Below are positions 6,745 to 13,149 of a DNA stretch of 13,779 nucleotides, one piece after another. Numbering within the stretch: the stretch's first letter is position 1; each line of letters opens with the position of its first letter. The DNA lies in contig CAJCIF010000247.1 of NCBI GenBank assembly GCA_903970355.1, positions 1-13,779 of the forward strand, written 5' to 3'. The notes beneath the pieces are model-generated. The model did not search any database. It saw only the letters and a list, made by a program, of their open reading frames with translations, and was not told where the DNA came from. The position numbers and the translations under genes were made by a program. The DNA is from Actinomycetota bacterium. Lineage in GTDB: Bacteria > Cyanobacteriota > Vampirovibrionia > Obscuribacterales > Obscuribacteraceae.

Positions 6745-6885
6745 CTAGTGGTTCCGGTAATGGAAGTTACGCGCCCACCGCCGTGCCACGTCGGGCATGG
6801 TGATGTGCATAATTTCCGGGAATACGATGACCAGAAGGCCCGCAAGTAATACGAGCGAGAGTAAGATTGAGAGAATCCAGACCAT
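6745..6885 (-). CDS. 46-aa single-pass small membrane protein
   Basis: ATG at 6885 with AGAGGA five bases upstream; stop TAG at 6745-6747. The protein is MVWILSILLSLVLLAGLLVI followed by VFPEIMH, then a basic C-terminal tail (DVARRWARNFHYRNH). Residues 3-22 form a textbook membrane helix, and the positive tail suggests N-out/C-in topology. It is too short for default gene finders but has a good start, ribosome site and composition. Function is unknown. Its leader carries an 8-bp inverted repeat (6971-7009). Confidence 0.65.
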   Translation of the reverse strand: MVWILSILLSLVLLAGLLVIVFPEIMHITMPDVARRWARNFHYRNH

Positions 6886-6970
6886 AGTTCCTCTGAGAGC
6901 TAAAGATCACGTGAAGATCAGTCCAGGCGGGCGGTTGGGATATAGTGTACCGATATCGATTAAGGGTGGG

Positions 6971-7009
6971 TTAAGCCCGAACGAATTTAATCGCTTGACT
7001 AGGGCTTAA
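6971..7009. repeat. Inverted repeat in the divergent promoter region
   Basis: ttaagccc (6971-6978) and gggcttaa (7002-7009) are perfect 8-bp arms separated by 23 bases. They lie between the 46-aa gene (minus) and the DUF429 gene (plus). It could be an operator or a hairpin in the 46-aa gene leader. The same core recurs as a direct palindrome at 13001-13014. Confidence 0.35.
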
Positions 7010-7061
7010 TTTCCGTTAAAGAGTCGAATAAAAAGTTATGTATGGGAGCTAATCTTCAGAC

Positions 7062-7991
7062 ATGCAAACTTCGGATTTTTTAGATACCGTGGCAGGGGTG
7101 GACTTTTCCGGTTCCAAGTCCGAACCGAATGAAACTTGGTTAGCCCTTGGCAAATTCGATTCCATGGGAGTGACTATCACACGTTTGGAAAGGATAGGTA
7201 GTCATAAGATTGGACCGGAACTCTCAAAGCTAGCGGGGCTGGCAGCGGCCGGTTTCGATTTTCCTTTTTCATTGCCGGCGGAATTCCTACAATATTTAGC
7301 GGACAAGCGCAACTTAACTCCGTTTCAGTCATGGCAATCAGTGGCTGAGTGTATGGCCTTTTTGCCCTATGAAGAGTTCGATGAAATCGCACTGGCATTC
7401 AATAGAGAGCCCAAGCGCTACGCAGACAAGAGCACAAAACCAGTTGCGCAAAGTCCTTTGCATCGCGGCAATCCATCGATGATGCAAATGACTTATCAAG
7501 GCATTCGCATGCTCACCACGCTTAATCCCGAGAAGTTTGCAGTACTGCCTTTTCAAAGCGTCGGTAAAGACATGTGCCAGGTTCTGGAAGTCTATCCAAG
7601 CGCAACGCTCAATGCATGCGGAATACAAAACAAGGGCTACAAAAGCAAAGAAAAAAAGGATAAAGATGCAATGTTTGCGCTGCGCAAAACGATGATTCGC
7701 CAGCTTGCATCTTTGCGCGAGTCTACAAAGGACCCCGCCGTAGCCGCATCTATAAAGGATTGTCCGCGCTTAGAAATAAATGCCAAGTTTGAATCGACGG
7801 CAATAACTTCGGATCACGCATTCGACGCCGTTGTGGCGTGTTACACCACCGCAATGTTTGTGCGATCACCGAAATATTTTGTAGATCCGCTAGATGCCGA
7901 TAATTTGGATGTACTGACGGAAGGCTGGATCTATGCGCCTTCCTTCGTTAAAGCAGATGCCAAAGGCGCTAAAACCTCTGTAGCTACATAG
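7062..7991 (+). CDS. DUF429 protein, predicted RNase H-fold nuclease
   Basis: 309 aa. The N-terminal VAGVDFSGSK (residues 10-19, Asp14), the central GFDFPFSLP (64-72, Asp66), LEVYPS (175-180) and the C-terminal DHAFDAVVACYTTA (251-264) are the conserved blocks of DUF429. That family has a predicted RNase H-like fold with acidic residues positioned for metal binding. Length is near the upper end for the family, with a lysine-rich insertion (KGYKSKEKKDKD, 191-202). The protein is soluble, with no signal peptide. The ATG at 7062 has only a distant GGGAG. No member has a well-established biological role known to me, so nuclease activity is a fold-based prediction. It ends before a strong terminator and the tRNA cluster. 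Confidence 0.8.
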   Translation: MQTSDFLDTVAGVDFSGSKSEPNETWLALGKFDSMGVTITRLERIGSHKIGPELSKLAGLAAAGFDFPFSLPAEFLQYLADKRNLTPFQSWQSVAECMAFLPYEEFDEIALAFNREPKRYADKSTKPVAQSPLHRGNPSMMQMTYQGIRMLTTLNPEKFAVLPFQSVGKDMCQVLEVYPSATLNACGIQNKGYKSKEKKDKDAMFALRKTMIRQLASLRESTKDPAVAASIKDCPRLEINAKFESTAITSDHAFDAVVACYTTAMFVRSPKYFVDPLDADNLDVLTEGWIYAPSFVKADAKGAKTSVAT

Positions 7992-8008
7992 GCTATAATT
8001 CGAATTCG

Positions 8009-8040
8009 ATCCGATGGGTGGGCATCGGATTTTTCGTTTT
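8009..8040 (+). terminator. Rho-independent terminator of the DUF429 gene
   Basis: atccgatg (8009-8016) pairs with catcggat (8023-8030), 8 bp with loop ggtggg, followed by ttttcgtttt. It lies 18 bases after the stop codon and before tRNA-Arg. Confidence 0.85.
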
Positions 8041-8065
8041 CAAAAATTGACGAAAACGGACACGG

Positions 8066-8138
8066 GCGCCCGTAGCTCAGTGGATAGAGCATCCGCCTTC
8101 TAAGCGGAGGGTCGTTGGTTCGAATCCAACCGGGCGTG
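8066..8138 (+). tRNA. tRNA-Arg (anticodon UCU)
   Basis: Full cloverleaf. The acceptor is gcgcccg with cgggcgt (G1-U72 wobble) and discriminator G at 8138. The D arm is gctc/gagc. The anticodon stem is tccgc/gcgga with loop cttctaa, giving TCT at 8099-8101. The T arm is gttgg-ttcgaat-ccaac. CCA is not encoded. It reads the AGA/AGG codons. Confidence 0.95.
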
Positions 8139-8141
8139 AGT

Positions 8142-8147
8142 TATAAT
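8142..8147 (+). promoter_or_regulatory. Perfect TATAAT box between tRNA-Arg and tRNA-Lys
   Basis: TATAAT at 8142-8147 would put a start near 8154, before tRNA-Lys. A -35 at 17-base spacing would fall in the T loop of tRNA-Arg (ttcgaa), which is a poor match. It may be a separate promoter for tRNA-Lys or chance. Confidence 0.4.
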
Positions 8148-8169
8148 CAAAATCCACCCAAAACGTTGA

Positions 8170-8244
8170 GGGTCATTAGCTCAACGGTAGAGCAGTTGCC
8201 TCTTAAGCAATTGGTTGATGGTTCGAATCCATCATGACCCACCA
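8170..8244 (+). tRNA. tRNA-Lys (anticodon CUU), CCA encoded
   Basis: The acceptor is gggtcat with atgaccc, discriminator A at 8241 and an encoded CCA at 8242-8244. The D arm is gctc/gagc. The anticodon stem is gttgc/gcaat (one G-U) with loop ctcttaa, anticodon CTT at 8202-8204. The T arm is gatgg-ttcgaat-ccatc. It is the only one of the three tRNAs here with a genomic CCA. Confidence 0.95.
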
Positions 8245-8331
8245 TTTATTTCAGATTTTGTGTGATGTCAACTCAACCTTCCCACATACATACGATCATC
8301 AGCGGTGACACCATCGATTCGTACACGCTGC

Positions 8332-8413
8332 GCGCGAGTGGCGAAATTGGCAGACGCGCTAGACTTAGGATCTAGTGTCGCAAGACGTGTGGGTTCAAGT
8401 CCCTCCTCGCGCA
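8332..8413 (+). tRNA. tRNA-Leu (anticodon UAG)
   Basis: Class II tRNA of 82 nt. The acceptor is gcgcgag with ctcgcgc, discriminator A at 8413, and no CCA. The anticodon stem is ctaga/tctag with loop cttagga, anticodon TAG at 8366-8368. The long variable arm (gtc-gcaa-gac) is typical of leucine. The T stem gtggg/ccctc carries one T-T mismatch (8390 with 8404). Accessory DNA begins just downstream, and tRNA-Leu genes are common integration sites. Confidence 0.93.
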
Positions 8414-8528
8414 ATTACTATATTTCAGGGAACTATGTCAAATCGTTAGCAAGGGCTTTTTCTCAATTTAGGTAACGCATAGGTAACTTTTTTAGTCGAA
8501 CGGGAATGTCTCGTAAGCACTGCATTCA
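8414..8528 (+). other. Junction between tRNA-Leu and the accessory region
   Basis: No gene is seen. It contains a direct repeat aggtaac (8470-8476 and 8481-8487, 11-bp spacing) next to a T-run. A second copy of the tRNA-Leu 3' end, expected for an intact integrated island, is not found in the rest of the window. Confidence 0.4.
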
Positions 8529-9455
8529 GTGCAAAACACTACATCTATATTCTCAGCCAAGTTCCATATGAAAAGAGAAACTCAGAGCGTCGGACAAACC
8601 TCTCTTCTCCATTCGCCGCTCACACATCCTTCCGCAGATAGACTTGGCCATGCTCGGCTAGCCGAATTACTAGCAAAGTCAATTTTGTCCGTTGAAGGTG
8701 AAGAGGGCAGAGTCATTGCAATAAATGGGCCCTGGGGATCAGGTAAGACCACCTTCAGAAATTTCGTCATCTCGTTTCTGAAGCCTTCGGAGACCTCCGA
8801 AAGAGTTCCTGTCGTACTTAACTTCAATCCGTGGTGGACATCGGGCAGTGAAGACATCACGAGACAATTTTTCGATGCGTTAGCGGATCGGCTCATCGAA
8901 GAAAAGTTTCCGAAGCAAATTACGGATCGGATATACAAGCTTGGTAGAGCGCTAGGCAAGATAACTTTCGCAGACAACATAAAAATAGCGATGGCTGCGA
9001 TGTCCGCCGCATCATCTTTATATGGCAATAGCGCAGAAATCCGTGAATTGAAAGAATTTATCGCCAGTGAGCTTCGCATTCATAAGAGGCGTGTCCTTGT
9101 GACAATCGATGACATTGATCGCCTATTTCCAAAGGATCTCGTTGAACTGTTTCGAGTGATCAATGTTCTCTCTGATTTGCCTCTGCTCACATTCCTTCTT
9201 CTATTTGACAAAAAAGCTATCACAAAAGTTCTTTCTAGCGAGCTTAAGGTAGCAGGTCAGGATTATCTAGAAAAGATAGTCAATCTTCAGTTCCCCATCC
9301 CTGCCTTGGATAAAGATTCATTTGATCTTCAATTCAGAGAGAAATTAAGAGAGACTTTTACTGCTGACGCTATAGATGGTGAATATCTGAATGAATTGTA
9401 CGAAACTGGTCTACGTCATTTTCTGACAAATCCGCGGCGCGGAATGTGTCAATAA
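8529..9455 (+). CDS. KAP-family P-loop NTPase, truncated at its C-terminus
   Basis: 308 codons from a GTG at 8529 (an ATG at 8568 is equally possible; neither has a ribosome site). Walker A is GPWGSGKTT (residues 67-75). FNPWW (99-103) is the KAP signature after the first strand-helix. Walker B is VLVTIDDIDRL (189-199). YLEKIVNLQFPIP (246-258) and FLTNPR (298-303) are the usual late motifs. KAP proteins normally continue past this arginine into a helical domain, so the stop just after NPRRGMCQ leaves the gene about a third short or worse. The last codons coincide with the likely end of the insertion sequence at 9445. KAP NTPases include phage-exclusion proteins such as PifA, so a defence role is possible but not shown. 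No intact downstream part is visible. Confidence 0.8.
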   Translation: MQNTTSIFSAKFHMKRETQSVGQTSLLHSPLTHPSADRLGHARLAELLAKSILSVEGEEGRVIAINGPWGSGKTTFRNFVISFLKPSETSERVPVVLNFNPWWTSGSEDITRQFFDALADRLIEEKFPKQITDRIYKLGRALGKITFADNIKIAMAAMSAASSLYGNSAEIRELKEFIASELRIHKRRVLVTIDDIDRLFPKDLVELFRVINVLSDLPLLTFLLLFDKKAITKVLSSELKVAGQDYLEKIVNLQFPIPALDKDSFDLQFREKLRETFTADAIDGEYLNELYETGLRHFLTNPRRGMCQ

Positions 9456-9469
9456 TTTTGAGACACTTT
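9445..9469 (+). repeat. Candidate left terminal inverted repeat of the IS
   Basis: Begins TGTGTC and contains TTGAGACACTTT at 9458-9469, which is matched in inverse at 11394-11405. Confidence 0.6.
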
Positions 9470-9660
9470 TTCGAGCTGTTTCAAAAATCAATTTCGATCA
9501 TAGCTTGAAAACGAACTTTGAGCGAGATCACTTCTTTTAGCCTACCCCAAAAGTAGCAAATAAATGTTCATTCTCATGGAACGCTCACCAGCTGTAACTT
9601 CTGGCGATTAGAAAAGGAAACATAATAGGGAAGTATCAGACACTGGTCGAAATTTGGCAG

Positions 9661-10719
9661 CTAAAATATTTCGCTTTCATCATCCGGTTCTTCGGGCTTG
9701 TTTATCCAAACCGTGGGCTCCAATTCGATCGTTTTAGGACGCCCTCTAACGAAACGCTCAGGATGTTCAGCAAAGGCTCTGTCAAGCACTTTTTGCCTCT
9801 TTTCATTGCATTCGTCGGCCAATCCATAGTGCACCACATGAGGTGTCATTAACGCTATTCCTGAATGACGATGTTCCTTGTTGTACCACTTGAAAAATCT
9901 CCTGCAAAAGGCTTTTGCGTCAAAGATAGACCCAAATCGTTCAGGGAAACCTGGTTGATATTTGAGCGTTTTGAACTGGCTTTCAGAATACGGATTGTCG
10001 TTACTGACGTGAGGTCTGTTTAGAGACTTTGTAACGCCTAGGTCAGCCAGCAAGAACGCAACTGTTTTGGAAGTCATCGAAGGCCCCCGATCTGAATGAA
10101 CAATCAATTTGTCCTTTTCAATTTTCTGCCGGCCACATGTCTCTTCAATGAAATGTGCAGCGATACTTGCGCTCTCACGAAAGTGGCATGTCCAGCCAAC
10201 CACATTGCGACTGTAAATGTCTAAGAGGACATAGAGATAAAAATAAGACCACTTCACAGGTCCTTTGAGTTTGGTAATGTCCCAGGACCAAACCTGATTA
10301 GGTCCAGTTGCAATCAGCTCTGGTTTGTCATATTTGGGATGGTGAAGAATGTTTCGCCTTTCTCTCGTTTCTTTCAGTGCACGCAAAGTTTTGTACATTG
10401 TGCTAATCGAGCCAACATATCGGTCTTCATCAAGCAATATTGCATAAATCTGCCTGGGTGACTTATCGATAAAGCGCTCCTCGTGGAGAACACGAATCAG
10501 CTCTTTGCGCTCATCTGCCGCTAGTGATCTTGGAGATTTTTTGCTTTGACCCGAAGATACCCTTAACTTCGACGTTTTTAGTCTGTAAAACGTCGAGCGT
10601 GGAATATCGAGACATTCACAGATCTTTGCGACGTTTCCAATACGATCTCCAATTTCTGAAATCTCACGGACTACTATTGTTCGAGTTGTTCGAGCGTGAT
10701 ACCAAGTATCTCTGAGATT
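9661..10719 (-). CDS. IS3-family transposase OrfB (DDE integrase domain), expressed by frameshift
   Basis: The frame is open from the slippery run at 10718-10726 down to the stop at 9661 (353 codons with stop). It has no ATG at its head, as expected for an OrfAB fusion; the first internal start-like codon is TTG at 10437. The head encodes an HTH_21-like region (IPRSTFYRL, then ERKELIRVLHEERFIDKSPR and IYAIL). The catalytic triad sits at WSWDITKL (Asp codon near 10281), VHSDRGPSM and NPYSESQFKTLKY. The last Asp and the Glu are 35 residues apart and a Lys lies seven after the Glu, the IS3 pattern DD(35)E. RHSGIALMTPHVVHYG is the usual C-terminal block. It appears intact. Confidence 0.9.
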   Translation of the reverse strand, partial: NLRDTWYHARTTRTIVVREISEIGDRIGNVAKICECLDIPRSTFYRLKTSKLRVSSGQSKKSPRSLAADERKELIRVLHEERFIDKSPRQIYAILLDEDRYVGSISTMYKTLRALKETRERRNILHHPKYDKPELIATGPNQVWSWDITKLKGPVKWSYFYLYVLLDIYSRNVVGWTCHFRESASIAAHFIEETCGRQKIEKDKLIVHSDRGPSMTSKTVAFLLADLGVTKSLNRPHVSNDNPYSESQFKTLKYQPGFPERFGSIFDAKAFCRRFFKWYNKEHRHSGIALMTPHVVHYGLADECNEKRQKVLDRAFAEHPERFVRGRPKTIELEPTVWINKPEEPDDESEIF

Positions 10720-11264
10720 TTTTTTTGAAGCTTGATAATCTCTGTTGCTTGCAAAAGCTTTTTCTCCAGTCGAGCATTTTCCTCACGTAGCTTCCGATTT
10801 TCAGTGGCGTGATAGTTGACCTTCGGTCCGCGCTTCTGCGGCGTCAGCGCCATTAGATCGCGTTGCGATCGCCATTTATTCAAGGTGTGAACATAAAGCC
10901 CTTCTCTTCGAAGCACTGCAGCAAGAATTGCTGGTGATGCGTTATCAGTTTCCTGAAGAATCATGGCTCTGTCATCAGCAGTAAATTTTCGACGCCTCGG
11001 TCGAAGTGAAACTTCAGTCTCCGGATCTCCGTCACTGTCCTCCAGTTTTTTATCGCTATCCTCAATTTCTGGATGATTTGTTAAGTCATACCACTCTGGA
11101 TGTACCTTCCTGAGCCGTTTGAACCATTGATAATAATTGTTCTTAGAAAGACTGTTTCGCCGGCAGAAGTCTGTTACTCCCTTTGGATGACGACGAGCTT
11201 CCTCGATTTTCCTCGTCCAATAACGTTCTCTTGCTTCGACAGTTTTTCCTGGTGTTTTTTGCAT
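10674..11264 (-). CDS. IS3-family OrfA with an extra IS66 TnpA-like N-terminal segment
   Basis: 196 aa from the ATG at 11264. Residues 12-52 (RERYWTRKIEEARRHPKGVT, then DFCRRNSLSKNNYYQWFKRL) resemble the helix-turn-helix of IS66 accessory TnpA proteins. Residues 90-140 (RRRKFTADDRAMILQETD, LRREGLYVHTLNKWR) are the HTH_Tnp_1 DNA-binding domain of IS3 OrfA. Residues 153-188 form the leucine zipper (ENRKLREENARLEKKLLQA). The middle, about 60-88, is acidic linker. Usual IS3 OrfA proteins are near 100 aa, so this one is almost twice as long. A run of nine A (10718-10726) near the end allows a -1 shift into orfB, giving a fused protein of about 534 aa. Confidence 0.88.
   Translation of the reverse strand: MQKTPGKTVEARERYWTRKIEEARRHPKGVTDFCRRNSLSKNNYYQWFKRLRKVHPEWYDLTNHPEIEDSDKKLEDSDGDPETEVSLRPRRRKFTADDRAMILQETDNASPAILAAVLRREGLYVHTLNKWRSQRDLMALTPQKRGPKVNYHATENRKLREENARLEKKLLQATEIIKLQKKISEILGITLEQLEQ
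10717..10727 (-). promoter_or_regulatory. Programmed -1 frameshift site (A9 run)
   Basis: On the minus strand, C-AAAAAAAAA-T, read by OrfA as CAA AAA AAA ATC. Slipping back one base enters the orfB frame (AAT CTC AGA and onward), which stays open to 9661. Poly-A slippery runs at the orfA/orfB overlap are the established IS3 mechanism. No stimulatory stem-loop was verified. Confidence 0.75.
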
Positions 11265-11393
11265 TTAGATTGCCCCAAAATTCACTGAGCATGCAAAAAA
11301 TATCGACCTCTTTCAAGGCCGTCATAGTAATATGCAATGGCGTCAGAATTGGATATCGGAACGACTCAGATGTTCAACACATATTCGAACATC

Positions 11394-11419
11394 AAAGTGT
11401 CTCAACTATCATAAACACA
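11394..11419 (-). repeat. Candidate right terminal inverted repeat of the IS
   Basis: On the minus strand it begins TGTGTTTATGATAG and continues TTGAGACACTTT. It shares the 12-base core and the TGTGT tip with the left end, and a TTCGA follows at slightly different distances in both. Confidence 0.6.
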
Positions 11420-11777
11420 GAGGGCTGTGCTCTAGTTGGAGAGGCTGCTATCAATACGAGCAAAACTAATATTGAAAGAGCGAAGAATAATTGAAGCGGT
11501 CGGAATCGGAGTTCCATTTCTATTAGTGTGTTCTTTGTCTAATGAGAATTTTTGACTTGTGCAGCACCATATGTGAGGACAACAAAACCTATCTCGTTAG
11601 GCTCCTGGAAAAGAGCACGAGAAAAACGAGCTCGAAGAGGGCGAACCTCTTCGAAGCCGGAAACGTATTGATGACAATCGAATCCGGGGGCGGTCACTTA
11701 AATATATACAGGACTGTAATGGATTACAACTAGCTCGAAGTTAAAATTCGAGCTTTGCATCTACGTTATTCCTTCAA
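11420..11777. other. 358-bp region between IS and lysozyme gene, no convincing gene
   Basis: A 63-codon plus-strand frame (11542-11733) has no ribosome site and no recognisable motif. A frame that crosses the IS end (about 11291-11494) ends ALVGEAAINTSKTN, which faintly recalls the N-terminal part of Hsp70 proteins. Two hairpins are present: tcgaagagg/cctcttcga (11632-11654, 9 bp, loop 5) and agctcgaa/ttcgagct (11732-11754). The region looks like degraded island DNA. Confidence 0.45.
11732..11754 (-). terminator. Possible terminator of the lysozyme operon
   Basis: agctcgaa (11732-11739) and ttcgagct (11747-11754) form a perfect 8-bp stem with a 7-base A/T loop. It lies 23 bases past the stop of the minus-strand gene ending at 11778. 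There is no T-run after it on the minus strand, so termination is uncertain. Confidence 0.35.
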
Positions 11778-12311
11778 TTATTTGATCGAAATTACGAGAT
11801 TTTTCAAAGCACTATCGCGATTAAGCCACCCTTCCAGAAATACTTTCTGAGTTGGATCTTTTGCAACTCTTTCATACCTAAAAGCGATTCGCAGGTCACA
11901 AATTGAAATCGCAACACTTTTTGGATCACTATTCGCCAAAGCCTTCAACGTGATGGGACCTATCTGTCCGTCAACTTCTACCCCAAGACTTTGCTGCAAA
12001 AATCGTGCTACCTGAAATGGTCCGAAATTTACGCAGGTATCAAAGTGAGCGATTGGAAGAGGAGATTGCATTTTGTCGCAATCTCCTGTTAACCAATAAT
12101 CATTCATATAAATATCGTTGACTTCGTTTATGGAAATCTGGCGAACCGATTGCAAAGGTAAGTGATTTCGATGCCTATACCCGTCATAGACTTTTTGAGT
12201 TATTCCGAAATTAGTCGGTCCACCAGCATCAGATGGGCTATCAACAAATCCACCTTCCCATTTTAAAGTGAAAGCGAGAGCCGTAGAAAATTCATCCGCT
12301 GGTTGATTCAT
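11778..12311 (-). CDS. GH108-family peptidoglycan hydrolase (lysozyme-like)
   Basis: 177 aa. The N-terminal block KWEGGFVDSPSDAGGPTNFG (residues 18-37) is the family 108 signature, with catalytic Glu at residue 19. NDIYMNDYW follows, then HFDTCVNFGP (residues 89-98) and the peptidoglycan-binding C-terminal motif GVEVDGQIGPITLKAL (110-125). Length is normal. The enzyme should cleave the glycan strand of peptidoglycan. There is no signal peptide, so export would need a holin-like or other route, as with phage endolysins. The start ATG at 12311 has no strong ribosome site, and the receiver gene ends only 27 bases upstream, so they are probably co-transcribed. It could be a prophage relic or an island toxin, but no other phage gene is visible here. 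Confidence 0.85.
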   Translation of the reverse strand: MNQPADEFSTALAFTLKWEGGFVDSPSDAGGPTNFGITQKVYDGYRHRNHLPLQSVRQISINEVNDIYMNDYWLTGDCDKMQSPLPIAHFDTCVNFGPFQVARFLQQSLGVEVDGQIGPITLKALANSDPKSVAISICDLRIAFRYERVAKDPTQKVFLEGWLNRDSALKNLVISIK

Positions 12312-12338
12312 TTGTAATTTCGGTCCAATCGTGTTCAG

Positions 12339-12749
12339 TTACTGTAAGGGCATAAATTCAAGAACTAACTGCGCCAATAAATCACTTTGACGCGTCGTTT
12401 TTAGAACAAACCTAGTAGATCCGAGTTTCAATTCTGCCCGTTCGGCTTTTGAAAGTTCGAATGCAGTATGGATTATCAATGGCAATTTACTAGTCTCTGG
12501 CCGGCTTTTCAATGCATTTACGATTTCAGTTCCCGTCATGTCTGGTAATTTAAAATCCAAGATTAGAACTGCTGGCAAATGCTCTCTTATCATTTTCAAG
12601 CCTTCTCTACCACAACTTGCTGTTCTTGCGGATAGTCCTAAAGAAGCGAGTTGAATTGACATCACTTTAGAGAGCAACACGTCGTCTTCGATGATCAAAA
12701 CATCATCATCTCGAAAAGCGCTCCGATTTTTGAAGTGAGCGCCCGTCAC
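12339..12749 (-). CDS. Stand-alone response regulator receiver domain
   Basis: 136 aa, a single REC domain with no output domain. The acidic pocket is EDD at residues 21-23, the phospho-acceptor is Asp65 in LILDFKLPDMTG, the switch residue is Thr95 (IIHTAF), and the invariant lysine is Lys117 (FVLKTT). All key residues are present, so it should be phosphorylatable. The start is taken as GTG at 12749; it leaves a 15-residue non-conserved lead and has no clear ribosome site. Receivers of this kind act as phosphate shuttles or protein-binding switches. No kinase is next to it; the poly-HAMP protein at the left end is 11 kb away. It precedes the GH108 lysozyme gene in an apparent operon. Confidence 0.82.
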   Translation of the reverse strand: MTGAHFKNRSAFRDDDVLIIEDDVLLSKVMSIQLASLGLSARTASCGREGLKMIREHLPAVLILDFKLPDMTGTEIVNALKSRPETSKLPLIIHTAFELSKAERAELKLGSTRFVLKTTRQSDLLAQLVLEFMPLQ

Positions 12750-12894
12750 AACACGTCCGCGTTTCTATCAAAGGTACGATACTTTTAACGTGTCGTCTAT
12801 ACCCGACATTACTTTGATTTCAATGAACTTATAGCATCAAAAAACTTCACTGAAAATCACCCTTGCGGTTTTGATAAATCCCCACTGCGGTTAA

Positions 12895-13020
12895 GCTGTA
12901 CGGTTGCCAACCTGAACCAGAACTGGTGCTGAATGAAGAATTTGGCTAGCACCGGATTTGTGTGCTCAGCTCGCTGCGAAGCAGATTGGCATTGTGGAGC
13001 GGGGCTTAAGCCCCCTTTTT
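12895..13020 (+). ncRNA. Candidate structured small RNA
   Basis: tgccaa (12905-12910) pairs with ttggca (12986-12991) and encloses two hairpins: ctggtgct/agcaccgg (12923-12930 with 12948-12955) and ctgc-gaa-gcag (12973-12983). The palindrome ggggcttaagcccc plus a T5 run at 13001-13020 then looks like a terminator. This arrangement of closed multiloop plus terminator suits a small RNA, but the 5' end is a guess and no family is recognised. An alternative fold uses gtggagcg (12994-13001) with cgctccac (13083-13090). Confidence 0.35.
13001..13020 (+). terminator. Terminator-like palindrome with T-run
   Basis: ggggctt/aagcccc (13001-13014) is a perfect 14-bp palindrome (5-bp GC stem with ttaa loop in RNA), followed by c and ttttt. 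On the plus strand there is no protein gene upstream for 3 kb, which is why a small RNA is proposed. Confidence 0.5.
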
Positions 13021-13149
13021 ACGCGATTTATTTAAACGGGGCAGAGCCGCCTAAGAACACACGCCACTTATCGTGGTGCTCGCGCTCCACTTACATTGTG
13101 TCGGATCGGACGAAGCTCGTCGTCGTGATTTAGCGCCATAAAAATTTAG

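Larger units (their letters stand above)
9445..11419 (-). mobile_element. IS3-family insertion sequence (ends provisional)
   Basis: The transposase genes orfA and orfB are clear. The best terminal repeats are TGTGT..AT.AT..TTGAGACACTTT at 9445-9469 and its inverse at 11394-11419: 21 of 26 columns agree, with one gap, and the outer ends are TG and CA as in IS3. This gives 1975 bp, with unusually long non-coding ends (216 bp after orfB, 155 bp before orfA). Flanking bases (ggaa on the left, gagg on the right) show no target duplication, which suggests an adjacent deletion or recombination. A shorter element ending near 11291 (tgccccaaaattcactgagca resembles IS3 ends) cannot be excluded. Confidence 0.65.
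12750..13149. other. 400-bp intergenic region with structured segment
   Basis: No convincing protein gene; a 66-codon frame at 12933-13133 lacks a ribosome site and overlaps strong secondary structure. Short repeats (tgcggtt twice near 12864 and 12885) and several inverted repeats lie between 12900 and 13090, listed as a candidate RNA and a terminator-like palindrome. Confidence 0.5.

Noticed and set aside
6797..7009. 70-codon plus-strand ORF
   Set aside because: It overlaps the better-supported 46-aa membrane gene on the minus strand and has no ribosome site.
7994..7999. TATAAT ahead of the tRNA cluster
   Set aside because: Transcription from it would start just before the strong terminator at 8009-8040, and no -35 is present at the right distance.
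8582..9079. 165-codon minus-strand ORF opposite the KAP gene
   Set aside because: Shadow of the KAP coding frame, which carries both Walker motifs.
12933..13133. 66-codon plus-strand ORF
   Set aside because: It crosses a GC palindrome with T-run and several hairpins, lacks a ribosome site and shows no domain.
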